Shown piece by piece: positions 1 to 10,281 of a stretch of DNA of 64,000 nucleotides. Every line of letters starts with the position of its first letter. Position 1 is the stretch's first letter. The notes under the pieces are model-generated. The model was not told the DNA's origin. It made no database searches and was given only the letters and a program-made list of their open reading frames with translations. The stretch covers positions 24,202,965 to 24,266,964 of the forward strand of contig NC_059082.1 of assembly GCF_020497125.1 (NCBI RefSeq), in the 5' to 3' direction. The stretch is from Mauremys mutica. Taxonomy: Eukaryota > Chordata > Testudines > Geoemydidae. The position numbers and the translations under genes are program-made.

Positions 1-1112
1 TGTTGACAATTAATTAGAAAAGGCATATTTTAAAATAAGCCATTCAAGTAGTCTGGCATGGAATTACACTTTTCTTTTTGGTTCATCTGCATTTCAACAT
101 CTATGTTCTTTGCTACCTTTTGTAGGTTATTCCATAGATCCCTTTTATAACATGTAAATATCAACAGTGATCATTACTTCTTATACAAAATACAACTAAT
201 GACTTCAGTACATATGTAAGTTTCTATTCAATAAACTCTTTAAAAGTGCTTTGAGCCAGCTATTCATGCTCTTTGGATTCATTTTTCTGTTGCTGTTAAT
301 TTGTTTAGACCTTTTATCATACATAGTATATAGACAGTGGGAGTTCGGTTTTAAAGAATTGCCAGTATATCAATGCAGATAAACACTCCACATTCATGTC
401 TGATCATCTGACTTTGTTTCACATCTTTAAAATATGTGTATATGCTCTACAATTTTATTCAACAAACATGGGTAATAAAAACAGGTCTTCAACCTAAAAG
501 ATTAATTTTGAACATGTTTTAAAGTCCAAGTCGAATTACTTTAAAAAGCAATTCCATTCAAATGTTTAAAATCCCCCTGCCATGAAAATAAAAACTAAAT
601 AAGTGCATTTCACGACTTTAGAGATCAGTTACATTAAATGAGTCATTCTTAGAGTAGTTTTTGTAAGCCTAGAGTTGATGCCAGATTTCAGCCTTAAGTG
701 ATCTTACTGATATGATTTGGTAGGATACCAAGTTCTATTTAACACATATCAGAATTCTCTGTATCTTAATTCATTTTCCTAGTATCACTTCTTCTGGAGT
801 AACAAGTGTATATAAAAGGGCTTTTAGAAGAGAATTTTCAGAAAGAGGGTATTATCACGGTGGCTCATAATTTAGCATTAATTGCCTATCTAGTTAAATC
901 TTAACCAGTGACACACTGAAGGTACCTTCCCATGCTACGTTAGGAATAATCAAATGTCAGTAAGTAAATTTCCTCCACAATATAATTGCGCAACTGTCTA
1001 TGTGCACTAAGGTTTGGCTTTTTGCCTTGCTATAAAGAATCAGACATTGCCAGAGACAGGATATCAAATATGAGGGAACAGTGTTCTGCTCCAGTATAAT
1101 ATATGCTATGTT

Positions 1113-1268
1113 CTTCCAGTACCTCCCATTGGCCTGCAACGGCAAACCTTGGCCAGTGGGAGCTGTGATCGGCTGGACCTGCAGACGCGGCAGGTAAACA
1201 AACTGGCCCGGCCCGCCAGGGGCTTTCCCTACACAAGAGGCGGCCCCAGTTTCAGAACTACTGCATGA
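1113..1268 (-). mobile_element. hAT-type MITE fragment
   Basis: This short GC-richer patch reads, on the minus strand, like the 5' part of the element at 34920-35172. Shared features are a degenerate cagt..tt.c.aaac start, a tgtgtagggaaagc block, a cgggccggtttgtttacctg-like block and a ccattggcc block. It is truncated with no visible target duplication. The family assignment rests on that internal comparison and on the typical hAT end sequence of the better copy. Confidence 0.5.
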
Positions 1269-1308
1269 AAACTAGATTCCTTACTAGTTTCTTATACAAA
1301 TTTATTTA

Positions 1309-1440
1309 GTCTAAGTTATTCAATCTCTCTGAGCCTCAGTTTCTCCATCTGTAAAAATGGGGATCATAATACTTAATTGGTTCTGACAGCTGTTATGAGG
1401 CTTAATTCATTACCATTTGTGAAGAGTTCGAAGACGTTTG
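1309..1440 (+). repeat. MIR SINE fragment
   Basis: The segment contains the MIR core phrase around gagcctcagtttctccatct followed by gtaaaaatgggg and an ataatactt stretch, in the expected order. Only the 3' half is present. MIR is an ancient tRNA-derived SINE, so the high divergence is expected. Confidence 0.65.
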
Positions 1441-3643
1441 GAGGAAACCGGCCTAGAAATGCAAAGTCCTGTTGCTGTTTTTATTACAAAGTGTAACTTT
1501 CTCATGAAAGACAGGAAGAATACATTTTTGGGACATATTTGAGAAACTTACAAATCTGCAGTTCAGCTGCAGTGTCTAGAACCTGAGAAAGGCAATGGTG
1601 ACAGAAATATGTATTTCACATTCATAATTTTAATCCTGACTTGAAGAGACAGGCTGTCTCAGAAAGGGCAACATTTGACATTATCAGGAGAGTGTTTAAA
1701 TTGTACTTAATTGTTAATTAGTTGTGTCCTGCCCTGTATTTTAGATGATAGCCACTGGTTTCTATTGCCTTTAGGAAAACAGTAGAAACATTGGGATAAA
1801 GTATCTCGTGGAATGTAATATTTTTCTTACTAAATCAACTGTGAATTGATTTATTCTATGTTTTGCTTCCTCTGGGGCCTGATACAACTAATTTCACAGT
1901 CAATCAGAGTCTTTCTGTTGACTTCAGGTGGATATGGATTGGCCCATAACATGTATAGTACTGTTACAGGGGTTCCATAAATTCTGTCAAGGAATAGCAT
2001 TTTTTTAAAGATGAAACTCCCCCTGCATGAAGCTTGAGTTATCAGAGGCCGAGGGAGAGATGAGTGTGTGGTTGTCAAGGCAAAATGCAGCCTTCCAATC
2101 TAGGGCCTGGGCACTGGGCAGCAGCCAAGCCCTTCAGCTTCTACTCTGTGCCATTAGGATGGGATGTTAAGGGCAATGATTTGCTTAGTCCCAAATTTTG
2201 GATCTGTCTTGTCTTGTCTTCTTGTCATCCCTTCATCTTTCTCTCTACAAATGTATACAATGCTCATCGCCCTGCTACCTGAGTATCCCCATAGTATCAG
2301 ATACCACTGTTGTTTGTTTGAGGCTGGCACTGAGCCCATGACCGCCCCTGCTCTGGGGGCGCAGGGACACTCCTGTGCAGTCACTACAGCTCCCCTTCCA
2401 GAGGGCAAATGCAGAGTTTCATGATTTTGTGTGAACTGGACTGATATCCCTGGAGACTGCAGTCCTCTATTCATCCAAATTCTAGAATCAAGTGATACAA
2501 AGAAGCTGCAGCACTACAAGCTTCCCACTTCTTGGATGACCAAGAGTGAGAGCATAATTCAGTCTGTGTGACCTTTTCTGTACTTGGCTTCTCTGCAGAT
2601 ACTGCTTGCCAGCTAATGGCAGTTAATGCCAATTGTGGCTGTGAATTTTGTGATAGGGAGACTGGTGCACAGGCTGGGAACTGAATTGAGACTGACAATA
2701 GATTTCTCACAGGTCACTAAACAAGATTCACATGTTGCTAACAATGTTCAGTTGCTACTGACCAGAACAGGACCTGAACCTGTGACTAATCCACTGAGCA
2801 GTCCAGATCCTCTTTTTAAAACTCCTTTTTATCATTTCTTTATTGTTCCAGATCCTGGCTGGAGCCTACGGGCTCTACTGTAATACAAATAAATAATATT
2901 AGCAAACTCTTGTAGACTACATAGTATTGCTTCAATTAATGTAATAATCTATGGACTCAAATATATGCGCTATAAATTACAGAAAGATACTTTTCCTGGA
3001 TGCTTGTGGTACTTTAGTTTCTCAGTCCATCTAGTCTAAGACTACAGTATATATGAAATATCCCATATCCATCCAGAGGTGGGAGGATCTGTCAGCTCCT
3101 TATTGAAAGTGATCTTTTAAGAAAAACCACCTGCAGTTAATTGAGTAACAATGATATTCTGCTCCACATTGCTTTTATTAGTAGTATTATAATCCTGTAA
3201 TAATGTAATTTTGCTTTTAATGGTATTTTACAGTACATCACTCTTTTGAACAATTTTGCAAATATTGTGGTCTAAATTTGGTTTCAGGGATGCAATACTT
3301 TTTATTCCAGTATTTGCACTCATTTATACGAGGTCAGAATTTGCCTCTATGTATACGGGACCCATTTCATTCAACCCTGAAATGCATTCAGGTCTGGTTT
3401 GGTACATGGTGATTTTCCCTAGAAATTTTCTGTGATGGCAGATTATCCCCTAACTGTCTACCACAGAGTTTCTTGCACTTTCTGTGAAGGAGCTAATTCT
3501 AGCCACTATTGGAGACAGGATACCGGACTAGATGGATCACTGGTCTGACCCAGTATGGCATTTTCTGTATTCCAAGTTATTTAACAACACACGTCAATAC
3601 TTCACACCACTTTAGGATGAGAAGTTCAGAAAAAGTATTGTAA

Positions 3644-3801
3644 AAAGCAGCAGAGAGTCCTGAGGCACTTCGTCACAAAGTGGGTATTCACCCACGAAAG
3701 CTCATGCTCCAATACGTCTGTTAGTCTATAAGGTGCCACAGGACTCTTTGCTGCTTTTTACAGATCCAGACTAACACGGCTACCCCTCTGATACTTGACA
3801 C
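3644..3801. mobile_element. Short fold-back Penelope-like element insertion
   Basis: The insert is flanked by identical 17-bp direct repeats, cagaaaaagtattgtaa, at 3627-3643 and 3802-3818. That is a clear target-site duplication. Its right part is the terminal sequence also seen at the 40257 end of the long PLE (gttagtctataaggtgcc, then a tail with acacggctacccctctgata). Its left end (from 3644, aaagcagcagagagtcctg) is the inverted complement of the stretch near 3745-3765, so the two ends form a hairpin. No coding capacity remains. The PLE assignment comes from the match to termini of copies that carry reverse transcriptase and GIY-YIG coding. Confidence 0.75.
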
Positions 3802-4413
3802 CAGAAAAAGTATTGTAAGTAATGGAAACTGCAGGGGAAAGCTCAGATTCTGTAGCCAGAATGTTATTACCCAAATTGGAATTTGGCTAAGGCACTATAG
3901 CTAACTTCCTTACTCTAGTGAAAATGCCTTAGGAGCTTTCACGGCAAAGCAGCTTAGCTTTTACATCTCATGCAAAAAGTAACAGCTTTAGATCAGTTTG
4001 CCCCTTAACACCATGCAGGGACATTGCTTCCATACTGACTCAGGAGGGGAGCACTAACGGCTAAATCAGCATCATTCTTTGGAGCATCTCCTTAGGGTCT
4101 CCCATTCTATCACTGATCCTGCAGACCTATGCTTAGCTAATATCATCTGACAAGATCACAGCCCAAGACAAAAGACAGAATGTTCTGAAAAAAGCAGGCC
4201 CTTAATTTTTTAGTGACAAAATATGCATAGTTACTACCTTTGAGAGTGGGTAAGTAACTGAGTGCAAATAAATCTGGAACAATGTCAGTTTAGTTAAGCA
4301 TAGAGCATGAATTTAAATGGGGGCTGTCATAGAATCATAGAAGATCAGGGTTGGAAGGGACCTCAGGAAATCATCTAGTCCAACCCCCTACTCAAAGCAG
4401 GACCAATTCCCAA

Positions 4414-6350
4414 CTAAATCATCCCAGCCAGGGTTTTGTCAAGCCTGACCTTAAAAACCTCTAAGGAAGGAGATTTCACCACCTCCCTAGGTAACCCATT
4501 CCAGTGCTTCACCACTCTCCTAATGAAATAGTTTTTCCTAATATCCAACCTAAACCTCCCCCACTGCAACTTGAGACCATTACTCCTTGTTCTGTCATCT
4601 GGTACCACTGAGAACAGTCCAGATCCATCCTCTTTAGAACCCCCTTTCAGGTAGTTGAAAGCAGCTATCAATCCCCCCTCATTCTTCTCTTCTGCAGACT
4701 AAACAATCCCAGTTCCCTCAGCCTCTCCTCATAAATCATGTGTTCCAGCCCCCTAATCATTTTTGTTGCCCTCCGCTGGACTCTTTCCAATTTTTCCACA
4801 TCCTTCTTGTAGTGTGAGGCTCAAAACTGGGCACAGTACTCCAGACAAGGCCTCACCAATGTTGAATGGAGGGGAATGATCATGTTCCTCGATCTGCTGT
4901 CAATTCCCCTACTTATACAGCCCAAAATGCCGTTAGCCTTCTTGGCAACAAGGGCACACTGTCGACTCATATCCAGCTTCTCGTCCACTGTAACCCCTAG
5001 GTCCTTTTCTACAGAACTGCTGCCTAGCCATTTAGTCCCTAGTCTGTAGCAGTGCATGGGATTCTTCCGTCCTAAGTGCAGAACTCTGCACTTGTCCTTG
5101 TTGAACCTCATCAGGTTTCTTTTGGCCCAATCCTCTAATTTATCTAGGTCCCTCTGTATCCTATCCCTACCTTCCAGCGTATCTACCACTCCTCCCAGTT
5201 TAGTGTCATCTGCAAACTTGCTGAGAGTACAGTCCATGCCATCCTCCAGATCATTAATGAAGATATTGAACAAAACCGGCCCCAGGACTGACCCTTGGGA
5301 CACTCCACTTGACACCAACTGCCAACTAGGCATGGAACCATTGATCACTACCCTTGAGCGTGACGATCTAGCCAGCTTTCTACCCACCTTATAGTCCAAT
5401 TCATCCAGCCCATACTTCTTTAACTTGCCGGCAAGAATAATGTGGGAGACCGTATCAAAAGCTTTGCTAATGTCAAGGAATAACACATCCACTGCTTTCC
5501 CCTCATCCACAGACCCAGTTATCTCCTCATAGAAGGCAATTAGGTTAGTGAGGCATGACTTGCCCTTGGTGAATCCATGCTGACTGTTCCTGATCACTTT
5601 CTTCTCCTCTAAGTGCTTTAAAATCGATTCCTTGAGGACCTGCTCCATGATTTTTCCAGGGACTGAAGTGAGGCTGACTGGCCTGTAGTTCTCTGGATCC
5701 TCCTCCTTCCCTTTTTTAAAGATGGGCACTACATTAGTCTTTTTCCAGTCATCCGGGACCTCCCCCGATCGCCATGAGTTTTCAAAGATAATGGCCAATG
5801 GCTCTGCAATCACATCCGCCAACTCCTTTAGCACCCTCAGATGCAGCGCATCCGGCCCCATGGATTTGTGCTCATCCAGCTTTTCTAAACAGTCCAAAAC
5901 CACTTCTTTCTCCACAGAGGGCTGGTCAACTTCTCCCCATGCTGTCTGGGAGCTGATATTGTTCATGAAGACAGAGGCAAAAAAAGCATTGAGTACATTA
6001 GCTTTTTCCACATCCTCTGTCACTAGGTTGCCTCCCTCATACAGTAAGGGTCCCACACTTTCCTTGACTTTCTTCTTGTTGCTAACATACCTGAAGAAAC
6101 CCTTTTTGTTACTCTTAACATCTCTTGCTAGCTGCATCTCCAAGTGTGATTTGGCCTTCCTGATTTCACTCCTGCATACCTGAGCAATTTTTTTATACTC
6201 CTCCCTGGTCATTTGTCCAATCTTCCACTTCTTGTAAGCTTCTTTTTTGCATTTAAGATCAGCAAGGATTTCACTGTTAAGCCAAACTGGTCGCCTGCCA
6301 TATTTACTATTCTTTCTACACATTGGGATGGTTTGTTCCTGCAACCTCAA
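4414..6350 (-). pseudogene. CR1 ORF2 reverse transcriptase domain (broken)
   Basis: An open run of 509 codons ends at 4821. It has the RT landmarks of CR1: a region reading QHGFTKGKSC, the palm block DISKAFDTV and the catalytic block FADD at about 5205-5216 (CR1 uses FADD where many RTs have YADD). The stop at 4821-4823 (TGA) falls where other CR1 copies have a tryptophan codon after CAQF, so it looks like a TGG to TGA change. The C-terminal part resumes at 4414-4671 in another frame. Compared with the copy at 27.7-28.3 kb, a one-base loss near 4672 (GATTTG to GATTG) explains the shift. The product would have primed reverse transcription at nicked target DNA; this copy cannot make it intact. 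Confidence 0.92.
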
Positions 6351-6371
6351 TAAGGATTCTTTAAAATACAG

Positions 6372-7243
6372 TCAGCTCTCCTGGACTCCTTTGCCCCTCA
6401 TGTTATTCTCCCAGGGGATCCAGCCTATCAGTTCCCTGAGGGAGTCAAAGTCTGCTTTTCTGAAGTCCAGGGTCCGTATTCTGCTGCTCTCCTTTCTTCC
6501 TTGTGTCAGGATCCTGAACTCGACCATCTCATGGTCACTGCCTCCCAGGTTCCTATCCACTTTTGCTTCCCCTACTAATTCTTCTGGTTTGTGAGCAGCA
6601 GGTCAAGAAGAGCTCTGCCCCTAGTTGGTTCCTCCAGCACTTGCACCAGGAAATTGTCCCTTACACTTTCCAGAAACTTCCTGGATTGTCTATGCACCGC
6701 TGTATTGCTCTCCCAGCAGATATCAGGGTGATTAAAGTCTCCCATGAGAACCAGGGCCTGCGATCTAGTAACTTCTGTTAGTTGCCAGAAGAAAGCCTCG
6801 CCACCTCATCCCCATGGTCTGGTGGTCTGTAGCAGACTCCCACCACGACATCACCCTTGGTGCTCGCACTTCTAAACTTAATCCAGAGACTTTCAGGTTT
6901 TTCTGCAGTTTCATACCGGAGCTCTGAGCAGTCATACTGCTCTCTTACATACAATGCAACCCCCCCCACCTTTTCTGCCCTATCTGTCCTTCCTGAACAG
7001 CTTATATCCATCCATGACAGTACTCCAGTCATGTGAGTTATCCCACCAAGTCTCTGTTACTCCAATCACATCATAATTCCTTGACTGTGCCAGGACTTCG
7101 AGTACTCCCTGCTTGTTTCCCAGGCTTCTTGCATTTGTGTATAGGCACTTAAGATAACTCACTGATTGTCCCGCTGTCTCAGGATGAGACAGGAGTCCTC
7201 CCCTCTTGTGCTCTCCTGCTCGTGCTTCCTCCCGGTATCCCAT
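6372..7243 (-). pseudogene. CR1 ORF2 apurinic-type endonuclease domain (broken)
   Basis: Reading the minus strand from 7243, the sequence has the APE-endonuclease start (LYTNARSLGNK, then DVIGVTETWW). Next come GVALYVRE, GVCYRPPD and, in another frame, [11 protein letters not shown], whose GDFN block lies at about 6731-6742. A TAG stop sits at 6980-6982. A run of eight C on the plus strand near 6960-6967 marks a frame change, and another frame change lies near 6795. A linker with [10 protein letters not shown] occupies 6372-6560 and joins toward the RT. The family normally encodes one continuous ORF2, so this part is a pseudogene. The host gene is unrelated. Confidence 0.88.
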
Positions 7244-7287
7244 TTCCCCACTTACCTCAGGGCTTTGGTCTCCTTCCCTCCATGAAC

Positions 7288-8274
7288 CTAGTTTAAAGTC
7301 CTCCTCACTAGGTTAGCCAGCCTGCTTGTGAAGATGCTCTTCCCTCTCTTCGTTAGGTGGAGCCCATTTCTTCCTAGCACTCCTCCTTCTTGGAACATCA
7401 TCCCATGGTCAAAGAATCCAAAGCCTTCTCTCCGACACCACATGCATAGCCATTCGTTAACTTCCACAATTTGACGGTCTCTACCCTTGCCTTTTCCTTG
7501 CACAGGGAGGATGGAAGAGAACACCACTTGCTCCTCAAACTCCTTTATCCTTCTTCCCAGAGCCATGTAGTCTGCAGTGATCCGCCCAAGGTCATTCTTG
7601 ACAGTAGCATTGGTGCCCATGTGGAGAAGCAGGAAGAGGTAGCAATCTGAGGGCTCGATGAGTCTTGGCAGTCTCTCAGTCACATTGTGAATTGTAGCTC
7701 CTGGCAAGCAGCAGACCTCTTGGTTTTCCCGGTCAGGGCGGCAGATAGATGACTCAGTCCCACTGAGGAGGGAATCCCTGACCACCACCACCCGCTTCCT
7801 TCTCTTGGGAGCAGTGGTCGTGGAACCCCCATCCCTAGAATAGTGCTTCTCATGCCTTCCAATTGGTGGAGTCTCCTTCTGCTCCCTTCCCTCAGATGTG
7901 TCATCTAGTCCACTCTCTGCATTAATACCTGTGGAGAGAACATGAAAACGGTTGCTCATCTGTATCTCCATTGCTGGTACATTGCTCTTTTTTCTTCTGG
8001 AGGTCACATACTGCCAAATTTCTTCACCGTCCCTCTGTCCCCGCTGCGCAGCCTGCTCTGATTCTTCAGAATGTTGTGCCCGTAGAAGCATACCCTGACA
8101 TCTGTCCAGGAAATCTTCATTTTCTCTTATACAACTCAGGGTCAATACTTGTTTCTCCAGACCTCGACCCTTCTCTTTCAATATGGAAACCAGCTTGCAC
8201 TTTGTACAAACAGTCGCTTCTGTCCTGTGGAAGAAACCTCTGCAGGTTACAACAGCTGAACACTCACCTTCCAT
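7288..8274 (-). CDS. CR1 ORF1 protein with SGNH/esterase-like domain
   Basis: This is an uninterrupted 328-codon frame on the minus strand, placed upstream of ORF2 as expected for CR1 ORF1. The N-terminal 70 residues have paired cysteines (CTKC) and a helical, possibly coiled-coil stretch. The C-terminal 180 residues resemble the SGNH/GDSL-like hydrolase of CR1 ORF1. VVVRDSLLSG lies where the usual block is GDS, HMGTNAT fits the G-x-N block, and NGLHLTKRGK fits the terminal D/N-x-L-H block. The glycine before the catalytic DS is arginine here, so activity is doubtful. ORF1 proteins are thought to bind element RNA. I chose the first Met of the open frame. This is a transposon protein, not a host gene. 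Confidence 0.8.
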   Translation of the reverse strand: MEGECSAVVTCRGFFHRTEATVCTKCKLVSILKEKGRGLEKQVLTLSCIRENEDFLDRCQGMLLRAQHSEESEQAAQRGQRDGEEIWQYVTSRRKKSNVPAMEIQMSNRFHVLSTGINAESGLDDTSEGREQKETPPIGRHEKHYSRDGGSTTTAPKRRKRVVVVRDSLLSGTESSICRPDRENQEVCCLPGATIHNVTERLPRLIEPSDCYLFLLLHMGTNATVKNDLGRITADYMALGRRIKEFEEQVVFSSILPVQGKGKGRDRQIVEVNEWLCMWCRREGFGFFDHGMMFQEGGVLGRNGLHLTKRGKSIFTSRLANLVRRTLN

Positions 8275-8354
8275 ATTACCTTCCTTCTAAGAGCTTCCTC
8301 AGCTGTTGCAGTAACTACTCAGAGAAGCCCACAGGATGAAAGCCTCAATGGGCT

Positions 8355-8645
8355 CTCCCTAGGCGAACTCTCCGGCAAACTCCCTCTGTTAGCCTCCGCT
8401 GTTTGTCTCTCAGCTGGTTCGCTTCTGGCTGCCTTTTATAACAGGCCCACTCAAGGCCCACCTGGAACAAAACACTCCCAGTTCACACTTTTCAAACAGT
8501 CAAGCACACGGTCAAACTGACAAACTGTCCCCACAACAGACACTCAGATACTTACCAACACAGCCCCCATAATGCAGCTCTTAGTGTACCTCCTCTGGGA
8601 CAGGTCCCAGGCAAACTCCCTCTGTTAGCCTCCACTGTTTGCCAT
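8355..8645 (-). repeat. CR1 5' leader with about 236-bp tandem repeat
   Basis: The block caaactccctctgttagcct starts at 8376 and again at 8612, a spacing of 236 bases, with similar flanks (gcctcc.ctgtttg). This indicates more than one leader unit upstream of ORF1. Tandem 5' units often carry internal promoter activity in LINEs; that function is inferred, not shown. Confidence 0.6.
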
Positions 8646-10281
8646 CAAGTGATTTAAAAAAATGAATCACGATTAATCGCATGATTAAAAAAATTAGTCG
8701 CGATATTAAACAATAACAGAATACCATTTATTTAAAGAATTTTGGATGTTTTCTACATTTTCAAATATATTGATTTCAATTACAACACAGAATCAAAGTG
8801 TACTGTGCTCCCTTTATATTTATTTTTATTACAAATATTTACACTGTAAAAAGCAAAAGAAATAGTACTTTTCAATACAGCTCATACAAGTAATGTAGCA
8901 ATCTTTTTATCATGAAAGTTGAATGTACAAATGTAGAATTATGTACCAAAAAAACTGCATTCAAAAATAAAACCATGTAAAACTGTAGAGCCTACAAGTC
9001 CATTCAGTCCTACTTCAGCCAATTGCTCAGACAAAGAAGTTTGGTTACATTAGCAGGAGATAATGCTGCCCACTTCTTGTTTACAATGTCACCTGAAAGT
9101 GAAAACAGGTGTTCACATGGCACTGTTGTAGCTGGGGTCTCAAGATATTTATGTGCCAGATGCCCTAATGATTCATCTTCAACCACCATTCTATAGGACA
9201 TGCATCCATGCTGATGATGGGTTCTGCTCGATAATGATCAAAAGCAGTGCGGACTGATGCATGTTCATTTTCATCACCTGAATCAGATGCCATCAGCAGA
9301 AGGTTGATTTTCTTCTTTGGTGGTTCAGATTCTGTAGTTTCCTCATTGGAGTGTTGCTCTTTTAAGACTTCTGAATGCATGCTCCACACCTCATCCCTAT
9401 TAGATTTTGGAAGGCACTTCAGATTCTTAAACCTTGGGTCAAGTGCTATAGCTATTTTTAGAAATCTCACATTGGTACCTTCTTTGCGTTTTGTCAAATC
9501 TTCAGTGAAAGTGTTCTTAAAATGAACAACATGTGCTGGCTCATTGTCCGAGACTGCTATAACGTGAAATACGGTATATGGCAGAATGCAGGTAAAACAG
9601 AACAGGATACATACAATTATCCCCCAAGGAGTTCAGTCACAAGTCTATTTAATGCGTTATTTTTTTAACGAGCATCAGCATGGAAGCATCCTCTGGAATG
9701 ATGGCCAAAGCATGAAGGGGCATAAGAATGTTTAGCATATCTGGCATGTAAATACCTTCCAATGCCGGCTACAAAAGTGCCATACGAACACTTGTTCTCA
9801 CTTTCAGGTGACATTGTAAATAAGAAGCAGGCAGCAGTGTCTCCCATAAATGTAAACAAACTTGTTTGTTTTAGCGATTGGCTGAACAAGAAGTAGTACT
9901 GAGTGGACTTGTAGCCTCTAAAGTTTTACATTGTTTTGTTTTTGAGCATAGTTATGAAACAACAAAAATCTACATTTTTAAATTACACTTTTATGATAAA
10001 GGGAGTGCACTACAGTACTTGTATGAGGTGACTTGAAAAATACTATTTATTTTATTTATCATTTTTACAGTGCAAATATTTGTAAAAATAATATAAAGTG
10101 AGCACTGTGCACTTTGTATTCTGTGTTATAATAGAAATCAATATATTTGAAATTGTAGAAAAACATCCAAAAATATTTAATAAATTTCAATTGGCATTTG
10201 ATTATTTAACAGTACGATTAATCACGATTAATTTTTTTTTAGTTAATCGAATGAGTTAACTGTGATTAATAGACATCCCTA
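8646..10281 (-). mobile_element. hAT transposon with inverted-duplicate arms
   Basis: The right end reads, on the minus strand, agggatgtctattaatcac followed by attaatcgtgattaatcg. This is a hAT terminus rich in GATTAAT motifs. The left part, about 8660-9190, is a diverged inverted copy of the right part, about 9680-10230. Shared blocks include gaattttggatgttttctac-like, cctacaagtcca.tcagt, acaatgtcacctgaaagtga and ccatgctgatg. Between the arms lies transposase coding. The left terminus is missing at the junction with the CR1 near 8645, so no target duplication can be read. Confidence 0.75.
9010..9497 (-). pseudogene. hAT transposase C-terminal remnant
   Basis: There are two overlapping minus-strand frames. 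The one from 9497 contains ALDPRFKNLKCLP, a typical late catalytic-domain block of hAT transposases, followed by an acidic linker. The one from 9201 contains the C-terminal dimerisation block: PATTVPCEHLFSLSGDIVNK then AALSPANV and LLCLSNW. The frame change between them near 9180 and the absence of an N-terminal BED finger or DDE half show a dead remnant. The final segment (about 9010-9180) also occurs, inverted and further decayed, at 9680-9890. Confidence 0.85.

Larger units (their letters stand above)
4328..8645 (-). mobile_element. CR1 LINE, nearly full length
   Basis: A CR1 non-LTR retrotransposon lies antisense to the host gene. Its 3' end on the minus strand is the standard CR1 tail: the plus strand starts catagaatcatag, followed by ggttggaagggacctcagg. 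Upstream on the minus strand come the ORF2 reverse transcriptase, the ORF2 endonuclease and then ORF1, followed by 5' leader repeats. The length of about 4.3 kb fits a full element. It is dead: ORF2 contains several stop codons and frameshifts (see the separate entries). Its 5' end abuts a hAT element directly near 8645. Confidence 0.93.

Noticed and set aside
5722..6183. 153-codon + strand frame
   Set aside because: It is the antisense shadow of the CR1 reverse transcriptase.
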